The notes beneath the pieces were generated by a model. It saw only the letters and a program-made list of their open reading frames with translations. It was not told where the DNA came from and ran no database searches. Source: Treponema sp. (GTDB taxonomy: Bacteria > Spirochaetota > Spirochaetia > Treponematales > Breznakiellaceae). Taken from it: a DNA stretch of 22,330 bases. The stretch covers positions 1 to 22,330 of the forward strand of contig JAIROH010000136.1 of NCBI GenBank assembly GCA_031257595.1, in the 5' to 3' direction. Below, piece by piece: positions 15,102 to 22,105 of the stretch (within the stretch, counting starts at the first letter, position 1; every line of letters begins with the position of its first letter). The position numbers and the translations under genes were made by a program.

Positions 15102-15743
15102 CTAAACCTTCTTTCTTCGTGACGCCACAAAGCGGGAAAAATCGTTGATGTTTTTTACCACGATTTTGTCCGAAAACAGTTCCATCCGCCTTTGTGTGAC
15201 AAAATGGTTGATAATATCCCGGACCTGGACAACGCTCATACCGGCCCAGTGCGCCACATCGTCAACAGATGTCTTGAATTCCCGGCGCTCGGTCGTTCTA
15301 TCAAGGCCGGGATTGGATTCGTCCAGCATAAGGAAGCAGTCGGCGACTTTCGCCTGGTCGTCGTCCAGGGTAAGGATCATAAAGCGGCGCTTGGAATCGT
15401 AGATCCGCTTGGTAAACATTTTAAGAAGCTTGAGGGCAATCTGGGGATTCCCCAGCATCAGCACTTCAAAATTCTGACGGTTAAATTCAAGAACCTTTAC
15501 CGCGTCCAGGGCGATCGCCGTGGCCGAACGGGGAGAATTTTCCAGAATCGCCATTTCCCCGAACATTTCCGAAGGCTGAAGTATATCCAGGGTCTTTTCG
15601 ATATCACCCATAATCTTGACCAGTTCTACCCTGCCGGCCTGGATAAGGTAAAACGTATCGCCCGGCTCAAACTCGGAGAAAATCATCTCTCCGGCCTGAA
15701 AGGTTCTGGCAAAACGGCCAAAGGCCGCCAGGTCCATGGCCAT
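15102..15743 (-). CDS. Crp/Fnr-type cyclic-nucleotide-responsive regulator
   Basis: A 213-residue protein. An N-terminal cyclic-nucleotide-binding barrel (residues 5-115) carries a near-consensus phosphate-binding cassette, FGEMAILENSPRSATAIA (61-78), with E63 and R72 in place, so binding of cAMP or a related nucleotide is likely. A linker helix (115-140) precedes a C-terminal winged-helix region (about 145-205: VDDVAHWAGMSVVQVRDIIN). No Fnr-type cysteine cluster is seen. It starts 1 nt after the upstream gene's stop with GGGAG before the ATG. As the only DNA-binding protein in this gene run, it is the natural candidate for controlling the operon, but its target sites are unknown. Confidence 0.88.
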   Translation of the reverse strand: MAMDLAAFGRFARTFQAGEMIFSEFEPGDTFYLIQAGRVELVKIMGDIEKTLDILQPSEMFGEMAILENSPRSATAIALDAVKVLEFNRQNFEVLMLGNPQIALKLLKMFTKRIYDSKRRFMILTLDDDQAKVADCFLMLDESNPGLDRTTERREFKTSVDDVAHWAGMSVVQVRDIINHFVTQRRMELFSDKIVVKNINDFSRFVASRRKKV

Positions 15744-15744
15744 G

Positions 15745-16767
15745 TTACTCTCCCGTCAGGGCTTTAAGCGCCCGCTTTGCTTTAATATGTACCGCCGCGT
15801 CCTCGTCGGCGTTCATCGTAAGGATCTTTTTGTAGAAGGTAACGGCCTGATCCTTTCTGCCGAGCTTTTCGTAGGACTGGCCCATGAAGAAAAGACTGCT
15901 TCCAAGGTCCGGATGCCGCGGATATTTGGTGATCATACCGGTAAAATATTTGATACAGTCGTCGAACTTGCCGAGCAGGTAAAGGCAGCGTCCCAGTTCA
16001 TAGGAACTTTTGGCGACATATTCCTGATCTTCGTTGGCGTCGACAATTTTTTTGAATGTAAGGTAGGCCTGCTGGTACTTTTCCTGGGAGATCATGCTTA
16101 CCGCGTCGTAATAGGCTTTTGCCGCTCCCCCAAGGTCCGCCTCGTGTCCGCCACCGGAAGACAGCGAAGAAGCATCGGGAAGGGAGGACGGGGTTACCGC
16201 CGCCTGAGAACGTGAAACCGCCTGGGGCATGACTCCGCCGGACGCTTCGGCAATTTCCAGGTTCTTTGCCGCCTGGGCGGCGTTACGGCCCGACGGGTAA
16301 TAGGTAAGGTAGCGGGAAAAAACGTACTTGGCCTGAAAAAAGCGCTTGTTTTTCAGATAATACTCGCCGATGCTGAAAAGCCCCGTTTCGGGATGTACCT
16401 CTTCGGTCTTTTCAACGATGTTTGAAACTTGCCGGTGTATGCGGCGGAGCTGGTTGGAAAACACTTTTAACATCTTCATGATGATGCGGGTATTTGCCTG
16501 GGCCAGGGCTTCAAATTCGGGAACCGAAAAGGACATGACCGCGGCGTTCTGTATCGCGATGGCGTTTTCTTCGCGGGGATAGCGCCCCAGGGCCGATTTT
16601 ACCCCGAAAAATTCGCCCGGCTGTACAAGGTCGTGAACATCGTCGCCTGTCTCAATATCCTGGTAAGTTAAATTGACCTTGCCGGACTGAAGTATGTAGA
16701 TTGTCGAGGCCGCGTCTCCCTGAAAGTAGATAACCGAACCTGCGTTGAACTGGAAAGGCTTGGGCAT
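15745..16767 (-). CDS. cNMP-binding-like domain fused to TPR repeats
   Basis: A 340-residue soluble protein. Residues 1-120 form a cyclic-nucleotide-binding-like barrel. Its phosphate cassette is altered (FGVKSALGRYPREENAIA, 54-71): the usual Glu after FG is Val and the R-S/T-A triplet is disrupted, so nucleotide binding is doubtful. Residues 128-170 contain one TPR-like unit. A Ser/Ala-rich linker (175-210) follows, then three to four TPR units (about 212-335) of the type found in YbgF-like outer-membrane assembly proteins. There is no DNA-binding domain, so it is probably a scaffold. Its stop lies 1 nt before the Crp-like gene, and its start is 3 nt after the amidohydrolase stop, with GGAG as ribosome site. 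Its partners are unknown. Confidence 0.85.
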   Translation of the reverse strand: MPKPFQFNAGSVIYFQGDAASTIYILQSGKVNLTYQDIETGDDVHDLVQPGEFFGVKSALGRYPREENAIAIQNAAVMSFSVPEFEALAQANTRIIMKMLKVFSNQLRRIHRQVSNIVEKTEEVHPETGLFSIGEYYLKNKRFFQAKYVFSRYLTYYPSGRNAAQAAKNLEIAEASGGVMPQAVSRSQAAVTPSSLPDASSLSSGGGHEADLGGAAKAYYDAVSMISQEKYQQAYLTFKKIVDANEDQEYVAKSSYELGRCLYLLGKFDDCIKYFTGMITKYPRHPDLGSSLFFMGQSYEKLGRKDQAVTFYKKILTMNADEDAAVHIKAKRALKALTGE

Positions 16768-16770
16768 GTC

Positions 16771-18000
16771 TCACTCCGGCTCAAAGGGAAGAAAGTCAAG
16801 CACTTTCCTGAATCCGATTTTTTCGCGGCAGCTTCTGTAAAGACCCGCCGGATCGCCCGTTACAAACATCGGCCGTTTTCCCACGGTAATCTGCGTATAA
16901 CCACCGGGGATTTTTCCTCCCAATAAATCGAGAAAGCGGAGTTCGCCGTAAATTGGCTTTCCGGCAAGGACGAGGAGTTCTATATCTTCCATCGAAGCGG
17001 CAAGGAGGTTTTCATAGGGGTCGGTTTTTCTGCCCTTAAGAACCAGAACATCGGCAAGCTTTCCTTCGTCGAGAGTCCCCGTTTTTTTATCGAGCCAAAA
17101 CGCTTTGGCGGCGTTGATGGTACACATCTTAAAGAAGCTTTTTGCCGGAAGATCCTCGCCGTACAGACGCTGATAGAGCCCGCGGTCATAACGCATTTCT
17201 TCCAGCAGATTCGCCGAACCGGTCGCCGACGAATCGGTACCGATGGTCACATTAACGCCGGCTTCGATCAGTTTGCGGATTTTGCAGGTTGCGTTAAACA
17301 TAAACATATTGGAAAAACCGCACCAGGAAACACTGGCCCCGGCTTTCGCGACCTTTTTGATATCGGCGTCGCTAAAGGCGATACAATGTATCAACAAACA
17401 GTGATTGTCGAGGATATTGAGCTTTTCCAGACAGGCCACCCCGTTCATCGCTTCCTCGTCAAAACCTTCGGAAAGGTGGGTGATAAACGGCCAGCCGTTT
17501 TTTACCGCCCTGGCATGTTCAACCTCAAGACCGTCGCCCCATTTGAGGTCGTATGTCGACGCTTCATGGGCAAGACCGTATTCGAGAATCGCCCGTATGG
17601 GCAGTGTCGGCAGGATACTGGCGTTAAATTTCTGCGGAAAATGGTCGTTTACCGTCGTAACCCCGGAAAACAGGCATTTATAGCCGGAAAGGGCGTAGAG
17701 ATCTTCCCGTGTAAGCCGGGAACGCTCTTTAAACGTATCCGATGCCTTGAGGTCGTTATCCCAGGGAAGCCAGGTAAGGTAATAGTTACCCGGCTTTGGA
17801 CCTACCGGCGGACGGTAGTTCCCCTGAAGATGGTCGTGGGTATTGATAAGTCCGGGATAAACAAACGATTGTTCCTTAAGGTCTATTGACGGAGAAGATG
17901 ACGGCGGGACAATTTTTTCCCCTAAAACCCCAAAGGATCCCCTGCCGGGTTCCCGGTCTCCGCTGACGATTATCCCGTTCTGTAAAGTAAATCCCGACAC
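16771..18000 (-). CDS. Amidohydrolase-superfamily metal-dependent hydrolase
   Basis: A 409-residue cytoplasmic enzyme of the amidohydrolase superfamily, nearest in layout to the ATZ/TRZ and guanine or 5'-methylthioadenosine deaminase branch. Metal ligands visible are H55-D-H57 in NTHDHL, H175 in THLSEG, H205 in IHC and D256 in GTDSS; the C-terminal GTLDEGKLADVLVLKG strand closing the beta-sandwich is also typical. It likely removes an amino or amide group from a ring or amino compound; the substrate cannot be named. The start is GTG at 18000, with AAGGA 9 nt before it. It is first in a six-gene minus-strand run and directly behind a good promoter. An enzyme heading a signalling operon is unusual. 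Confidence 0.85.
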   Translation of the reverse strand: MSGFTLQNGIIVSGDREPGRGSFGVLGEKIVPPSSSPSIDLKEQSFVYPGLINTHDHLQGNYRPPVGPKPGNYYLTWLPWDNDLKASDTFKERSRLTREDLYALSGYKCLFSGVTTVNDHFPQKFNASILPTLPIRAILEYGLAHEASTYDLKWGDGLEVEHARAVKNGWPFITHLSEGFDEEAMNGVACLEKLNILDNHCLLIHCIAFSDADIKKVAKAGASVSWCGFSNMFMFNATCKIRKLIEAGVNVTIGTDSSATGSANLLEEMRYDRGLYQRLYGEDLPAKSFFKMCTINAAKAFWLDKKTGTLDEGKLADVLVLKGRKTDPYENLLAASMEDIELLVLAGKPIYGELRFLDLLGGKIPGGYTQITVGKRPMFVTGDPAGLYRSCREKIGFRKVLDFLPFEPE

Positions 18001-18027
18001 CTAAAGCCGTCCTTTTCGTATTTTTAT

Positions 18028-18056
18028 ATTCTATGATCCTGACCCGGAACAGTCAA
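18028..18056 (-). promoter_or_regulatory. Promoter of the amidohydrolase-to-kinase operon
   Basis: On the minus strand TTGACT (18056-18051) and TAGAAT (18033-18028) are separated by exactly 17 nt, close to sigma70 consensus. The predicted start is near 18021, giving a leader of about 20 nt containing AAGGA before the GTG at 18000. Confidence 0.65.
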
Positions 18057-18128
18057 CGCCTCTACACATACTCTATAATTATCGGCTATACAGATGACTT
18101 TTTGTATGAAATCTGCAAAACTATGTAG

Positions 18129-19055
18129 GTGATAGACCTTCATACCCATTCAAGCGCGTCCGACGGGGATTTGCGGCCCGCGGACCTCGTAAAAACGGCC
18201 GCCGCCAGGGGGATCCGGGCAATCGCTTTGACGGATCACGATACGATTTCCGGCCTCGACGAGGCGGAAACGGCGGCCCGTGAAGCCGGAATAACCCTAA
18301 TCCCCGGCGTAGAGCTGGAAATAAACGCCGAAGCGCCCGGTTTTTCGATACCCGGACTGGCCATAAACGGCGAATTCCACCTGTTGGGCCTGGGGATCCG
18401 CCGTCCCACAGGATCTTTTGTTGAAACACTGAGGTATTTGGGAGGAGCGAGGGACAGGCGGAACCGTGAAATCCTGGAAAAAATGAAAAACGCCGGTATC
18501 GAAGCGGATTACCGGGATATAGAAGCCTTTGCCGGGGGAAGGGCGGCAGGTTCAAATGGAAACGATCGGGCCGCGGACGGCATGAACAGGCCGGTTTTGG
18601 TCGGAAGGCCGCATTTCGGCGCTTTTCTGATCAAAAAGAAAATCGTAAAAAACCAGGAGCAGGCTTTTAAACGTTACCTGGGCAAGGGCAGGCCTTTTTA
18701 TGTTCCCAAAAAAGGCCTCGCGTTCGCGGCCGCGACGGAAATGATCCATGAATCGGGGGGAATCGCCGTACTTGCCCATCCGATGTCCCTGTATGTGGCC
18801 TGGGGTAAACTTCCGGCCCTTCTGGGGCGGCTCAGGGAACTGGGTCTTGACGGCATTGAAGCCTGGCACCCCACCGCAAAACCCGGAGTCTGCAAGCGTC
18901 TTGACGAGCTTGGCCGTTCGTTTCATTTGTACGTTACCGCGGGAAGCGATTTTCACGGTTCGGCCCGCCCGGAACGCAGGCTGGGGTATACCGCCGGGGA
19001 TCGTGCCATTGAGGATGTTTTTCTCACGGATATTCCCCCGCTGGTCCGCCTTTAA
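18129..19055 (+). CDS. PHP-domain phosphoesterase (TrpH/RNase AM-like)
   Basis: A 308-residue metal-dependent phosphoesterase of the PHP family, similar in layout to E. coli YciV/TrpH (RNase AM, also active on 3',5'-bisphosphates). Predicted metal ligands: H5 and H7 (DLHTHS), D12, D36-H37-D38 (LTDHDT), E62 (GVELE), H84, H162 (GRPHFG), H217 (LAHP), D274 and H276 (GSDFHG). A variable insert (about 132-156) precedes GRPHFG. The start is GTG at 18129, directly after an in-frame ATG-TAG, and lacks a clear ribosome site; a TATAAT at 18074-18079 may serve as -10. It is divergent from the amidohydrolase operon and convergent with the pyrophosphatase. Role: probably nucleotide or RNA 5'-end turnover. 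Confidence 0.85.
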   Translation: MIDLHTHSSASDGDLRPADLVKTAAARGIRAIALTDHDTISGLDEAETAAREAGITLIPGVELEINAEAPGFSIPGLAINGEFHLLGLGIRRPTGSFVETLRYLGGARDRRNREILEKMKNAGIEADYRDIEAFAGGRAAGSNGNDRAADGMNRPVLVGRPHFGAFLIKKKIVKNQEQAFKRYLGKGRPFYVPKKGLAFAAATEMIHESGGIAVLAHPMSLYVAWGKLPALLGRLRELGLDGIEAWHPTAKPGVCKRLDELGRSFHLYVTAGSDFHGSARPERRLGYTAGDRAIEDVFLTDIPPLVRL

Positions 19056-19178
19056 AACGTATCTCCGGGCGGCAAGACCGAGTTCTACCAAAACATCATC
19101 AAATGTTAAGCTCTCGTTTCTCATTCTTCCTACCTCCATAAATACTTCCGCATTAGCGTTTAGGCGCGAATACCGCGG
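19056..19178 (-). pseudogene. Coding-like remnant between PHP gene and pyrophosphatase
   Basis: In one minus-strand frame, open through this whole spacer, the translation looks protein-like: LNANAEVFMEVGRM, then RNESLTFDDVLVELGLAAR. Past the Arg residues it runs antisense into the PHP gene. ATG codons at 19139 and 19124 lie behind GA-rich sequence (GGAGGTAGGAAG before the second). It reminds me faintly of the segment before the Glu/Arg/Gly-rich tails of Rpn-type (PD-(D/E)XK) proteins common in gut treponemes. That link is weak memory. Most likely it is a truncated fragment of a lost gene. Confidence 0.3.
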
Positions 19179-19180
19179 CG

Positions 19181-20821
19181 TTATGCAAGTTTTTCCAAAA
19201 GCTCCGTTAAAAGCGGTACAAGCTGTTTTTTCCGGGAAACAATTCCTTTAAGGATAAAGATTTCCTGTTCCCGGCGGGGAAAGTTAAGGCCCGCGGTAAA
19301 GCTTTTTTCTCCGCTTACAAAAAGAAGGGAATCAAGGGCCGTAACGTCGGTGACCAAAAGGGCGGAAAAATAAAACTTCGCGTTTCGCAGCGTTTCCAGG
19401 GCGGAAAGTATTTCGTCTTTCCGTGTGACAAAGTCTTCCGGGTCGTTGGTCTCTATCTGGCTTACCGAAAAAGAAACACCGTTTTCGCTGTACTCTTTCA
19501 TGTCCAGCGTGATAAACTCTTTCGCCGGCCGGTCATGCGCCCGGTTGGCGGCGTTTTGCAGCTCTTTACCCAGTCCGGCGGTGTCAAGCCCGGTCAATTC
19601 GGCGAGGTATTCCGCCGTTTCCCTGTCGGTGTCCGTCGTGGTCGCCGATTTGAGCGAAAGGGTATCGGCTAAAATGCCGCAGAGCAGAATTGAGGCAATC
19701 TCTTTTTTTATCGGGAGACGCTGTTCCCGGTACAGGCCGGCGATGATCGTACTGGTGGCGCCGACCGGCTTGTTGATAAACGTGATCGGATAGCGGGTGG
19801 AAAGGCTGCCCAGCCGGTGATGATCGATCACTTCAAGGATACGGTGGTTTTCTATGCCTTCCACCGCCTGGCTCATCTCGTTGTGATCGACCAGGATAAC
19901 CCCGATATTCGGATCGTGGGAAAGGTCGCCTTCAAAAAGAACGCCGGTAACCCGGCCTTCGCCGTCCCCAATGGGGAGACAGCGGGAAGGCGCCTGGGAA
20001 AGCGGCTGCCGGAGGCTCCTGATTGGATCGGAAAGCCGGGCCAGCGGAACCGTGTCGTCTCCCATCGCCCCTACCGGAACCGAGTACATGATCAGCATCG
20101 CCGTTGAAGAGGTATCGTAGGGGCTGGACATCACGGACACGTTGTTTTTTTCCGCAAGGGACCTAAGCTCCTCTCCCGAAACATGGCCGTTGGAAAGTAT
20201 CAGCGCCCGGACTTTTCGTTCGACGCAGTATTTTTGAAGGTCAAGCCGGTCTCCCATAATAACAACGGCGTTTTCAACATCGTTGTCTTCCAGATGGGCC
20301 ATAAAATACTTGTTATACGAAGCGGCGATAATAATCGACGAACGGCGGACCTCGCCGGAATTGTACAGGGTTATCGGCTGGGCCCTGAGGACTTCCGCGA
20401 CAAGGTCAATGGAAAGGGGGAAAACGGCTTTTTGGTGCGGGTTGACATGGGTAATGATATAACGTGAAAATCCGCGGTAATGGAGCATGCTTTTGTAAAT
20501 CCCCAGGGAATCGACGATGGGAAGCGCCCGGATGTTTTCCCGTTCCATCCGTTCGATCGCGTTCCACAGGGGAACCTGTTCGTGTACCGCCGGCGTTTCC
20601 GTTACATAATGGGCGGCTTTGGGAATAAGATCCGGCAGGTATTCCGGTTCGGGCGCCTTAAAACGCTCAAACACATATTCCGTTTGGGGGTTCATGTTCC
20701 CCGCCCTGGCCGCCCGGCAGTTCGCGCCCAGGGCCTGTTTAAACGCCGCGTAGGCCGCCGCCGACACAACCGAGTCGGTATCGGGATTGCGGTGGCCTAT
20801 CACATAAACTGTCTGTTCCAT
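19181..20821 (-). CDS. ppaC: Manganese-dependent inorganic pyrophosphatase with CBS and DRTGG domains
   Basis: A 546-residue family II (DHH) pyrophosphatase that hydrolyses PPi to two phosphates. The N-terminal GHRNPDTDS (9-17) supplies metal ligands H10, D14 and D16. The catalytic domain is then interrupted by a regulatory insert, CBS (about 70-125), DRTGG-like (about 130-245) and CBS (about 245-305). It resumes with VDHNE (311-315) and the DHH signature IDHHR (332-336), and ends with a DHHA2 domain carrying SRKKQ near 529-533. The CBS insert in relatives binds adenine nucleotides to tune activity. The length suits the CBS-DRTGG subtype. The ATG at 20821 has only a weak ribosome site and an AT-rich TATAGTATACT promoter-like segment very close by, so its leader is probably short. 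Confidence 0.93.
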   Translation of the reverse strand: MEQTVYVIGHRNPDTDSVVSAAAYAAFKQALGANCRAARAGNMNPQTEYVFERFKAPEPEYLPDLIPKAAHYVTETPAVHEQVPLWNAIERMERENIRALPIVDSLGIYKSMLHYRGFSRYIITHVNPHQKAVFPLSIDLVAEVLRAQPITLYNSGEVRRSSIIIAASYNKYFMAHLEDNDVENAVVIMGDRLDLQKYCVERKVRALILSNGHVSGEELRSLAEKNNVSVMSSPYDTSSTAMLIMYSVPVGAMGDDTVPLARLSDPIRSLRQPLSQAPSRCLPIGDGEGRVTGVLFEGDLSHDPNIGVILVDHNEMSQAVEGIENHRILEVIDHHRLGSLSTRYPITFINKPVGATSTIIAGLYREQRLPIKKEIASILLCGILADTLSLKSATTTDTDRETAEYLAELTGLDTAGLGKELQNAANRAHDRPAKEFITLDMKEYSENGVSFSVSQIETNDPEDFVTRKDEILSALETLRNAKFYFSALLVTDVTALDSLLFVSGEKSFTAGLNFPRREQEIFILKGIVSRKKQLVPLLTELLEKLA

Positions 20822-20859
20822 ATCCGGTAAGTATACTATACAAACGCAATCCGAAACCA

Positions 20860-20903
20860 GACTTTTTGGGCGTGGGTCACACGTTCGAATCGTGTGCGGC
20901 TCA
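20860..20903 (+). pseudogene. 3' half of a tRNA-Lys (possible attachment-site scar)
   Basis: GACTTTT (20860-20866, matching the tRNA-Lys anticodon-loop start) leads into GTGGGTC, a perfect T arm ACACG-TTCGAAT-CGTGT (20879-20895), the acceptor 3' strand GCGGCTC (20896-20902) and discriminator A. The middle five bases (20867-20871), where the 3' anticodon stem should be, are changed, and nothing resembling a 5' half (acceptor GAGCCGC, D arm) lies upstream. Such 3' tRNA halves are left by integrases that recombine within tRNA genes. The AT-rich debris-like stretch to the right fits that reading. The tRNA-Lys identity is by recalled similarity. Confidence 0.65.
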
Positions 20904-20947
20904 GTTCTAACTCATTGTACCGTTTTGGCAAAACCGATATGAACAAC

Positions 20948-20973
20948 TTGTGGGAAACCACAACCGCTTTTTT
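20948..20973 (+). terminator. Hairpin with GAAA tetraloop followed by T-run
   Basis: TTGTGG-GAAA-CCACAA (20948-20963) is a perfect 6-bp stem with a GNRA loop. Six T follow after CCGC (20968-20973). This is a possible rho-independent terminator, but it has no gene directly upstream on this strand except the tRNA-Lys remnant. Confidence 0.45.
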
Positions 20974-21149
20974 ATATTTAAGGTAGTCGCTGGAATAAAA
21001 GACATCCGCATACTATTCTGGTTTTTACTATTCTGTTTATTCTGAAATAACAGGGAATTGTCCAATCCTCCTGGTCAAAGAAAGGGTCAGATTTTAGGGC
21101 TTTATTTTTTCCCGGGCGGGAGTTATACTTATAGCAGGGGGCAAATAAC
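20974..21149. other. AT-rich spacer upstream of DUF5678-like gene
   Basis: No gene is seen. A short repeat ACTATTCTG occurs at 21012-21020 and 21027-21035, with a partial third copy to 21044. A TATACT at 21124-21129 may be the -10 for the next gene; no good -35 accompanies it. Confidence 0.4.
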
Positions 21150-21404
21150 ATGGACGAATACTTTACCGATATTCAAAAGGAAAATTTACAGTATTTTCAA
21201 GAAAATTTGGCCAATTTTTTGAAAAATCCGATTTACAATCATAAATTTGCCATCATCGCCGGTAAAAATATAGCCGGAATATTTGACACTTTCAGCAACG
21301 CCATCGAGAACGCCGCCACCCGTTTCCCCCAGGGAGAATATGTCATCCAGCAGATTATAGGTGATAATGAAGTTATCAATTTTCTCTATCCCGCTATGGC
21401 TTAG
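21150..21404 (+). CDS. Small DUF5678-like protein
   Basis: An 84-residue acidic protein. After a helical N-terminus (MDEYFTDIQKENLQYFQENL), it shows the pattern HKFAIIAGKNIAGIFDTFSNAIENA..FPQGEYVIQQI, the compact 'keeps watch over its own fold' domain I associate with DUF5678-type proteins, in which a beta-hairpin (AIIAGKNIAGIF) is followed by a helix and another strand. AGGGGG at 21136-21141 stands 8 nt before the ATG, so it should be well translated. It lies 8 nt ahead of a retropepsin-like gene; such pairs recur in bacteria and suggest a functional unit (inference). The function is unknown. Its partner is broken here. Confidence 0.6.
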   Translation: MDEYFTDIQKENLQYFQENLANFLKNPIYNHKFAIIAGKNIAGIFDTFSNAIENAATRFPQGEYVIQQIIGDNEVINFLYPAMA

Positions 21405-21412
21405 ACGGCAGT

Positions 21413-21867
21413 ATGAGTACAATTAATCATCTTAATATCGGGTTTAATATTAATCCTCCTTTGCCCGATGGATCGAAAATCCTGACAAAAGTTGATTCCA
21501 GCCTGTTGCGCCTAATGGGTATGAATATACCTGTTGAAATTTCAACTGCTACCGTATTTCAAAAACCTCAATTGACATAACCTTGGCAAAACATCTCGGG
21601 CTTGTATCAACAGGACAATCAACAAGCGGGACTGCTGCCGGTCCGCAATCCATGCCTACTTTCGTTATTGATTTAAGTTTTCGCGGAGTACTGTCTCCGT
21701 TTCAAAATTTGCAGATCGGATCATGTAAATTGGGATTTGATTTGCAATACTGCCTGTCGAATCCAAATGATCCCAGAAATTTTGGTGTTCTACTGGGGCG
21801 TGATGTTATGGCGCGATGGAATATTGTCTGGAATGGTCTGACATCAACGGTGTTTATTTCTGATTAA
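21413..21867 (+). pseudogene. Frameshifted retropepsin-like aspartic protease
   Basis: The first 55 codons (21413-21580) read MSTINHLNIGF..GMNIPVEISTATVF and then hit TAA. Another frame, open from 21538 to 21867, continues the same protein (ISKTSIDITLAKHLGL..LLGRDVMARWNIVWNG..VFISD). Inserting a single base near 21550 joins them into about 151 codons, a normal length for bacterial clan AA retropepsin-like proteases. The typical start of the second half (LAKHLGL) and the LLGRDVL-type motif near the end are kept. The catalytic Asp-Thr/Ser-Gly-Ala expected just before ISKT reads STAT even after frame repair, so both frame and active site are lost. A sequencing error could explain the frame but not the missing Asp. 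Confidence 0.6.
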
Positions 21868-22056
21868 GCTAAAAACGCTTATCATATAGCGTTTCTTATA
21901 GCCGTATGGTCATGTTTTCTGGCCGTACTCATTCTGGAAATTATCTCATTTGTGGTCAATTCATTTTGCCATTCTGTTACGGCAAATGAAGAAGCGGAAG
22001 CCATTGAGTCAAAGTACCAGAGAATTGAACCCGAATATAAAAAAAGGCTTGATTAG
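21868..22056 (+). pseudogene. Startless membrane-protein fragment
   Basis: Directly after the retropepsin TAA, the same frame stays open for 62 codons. It encodes a credible transmembrane helix (IAFLIAVWSCFLAVLILEIISFVV) and then a charged helix (NEEAEAIESKYQRIEPEYKKRLD) before TAG at 22054-22056. No ATG, GTG or TTG start precedes the membrane segment. A stem AAACGCT/AGCGTTT (21873-21894) lies at its beginning. It is probably the tail of a lost gene; stop-codon read-through from the protease frame is a remote alternative. Confidence 0.35.
21873..21894 (+). repeat. 7-bp inverted repeat after retropepsin frame
   Basis: AAACGCT (21873-21879) and AGCGTTT (21888-21894) flank an 8-nt loop, 5 nt after the protease stop codon. 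No long T-run follows. It could be a weak terminator. Confidence 0.35.
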
Positions 22057-22105
22057 TCTTATCAACCGACCCCGCCCCAAAAAGGGTGACTGTTACCGTT
22101 TTCCC

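Noticed and set aside
18123..18131. ATG at 18123 as the PHP gene start
   Set aside because: It is followed at once by an in-frame TAG. The GTG at 18129 is the first usable codon and begins exactly at the conserved DLHTH.
18552..19139. A 195-codon minus-strand open frame beginning MEVGRMRNESLTFDDV, superficially like the IMP dehydrogenase N-terminus
   Set aside because: Almost all of it is antisense to the well-supported PHP gene, and after the first residues it has no IMP dehydrogenase features. Only the intergenic part is kept as a remnant.
21012..21044. CRISPR-like short repeats (ACTATTCTG)
   Set aside because: The repeats are 9 nt with spacings of 6 and 0 nt, and only two full copies exist. 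This is not a CRISPR array.
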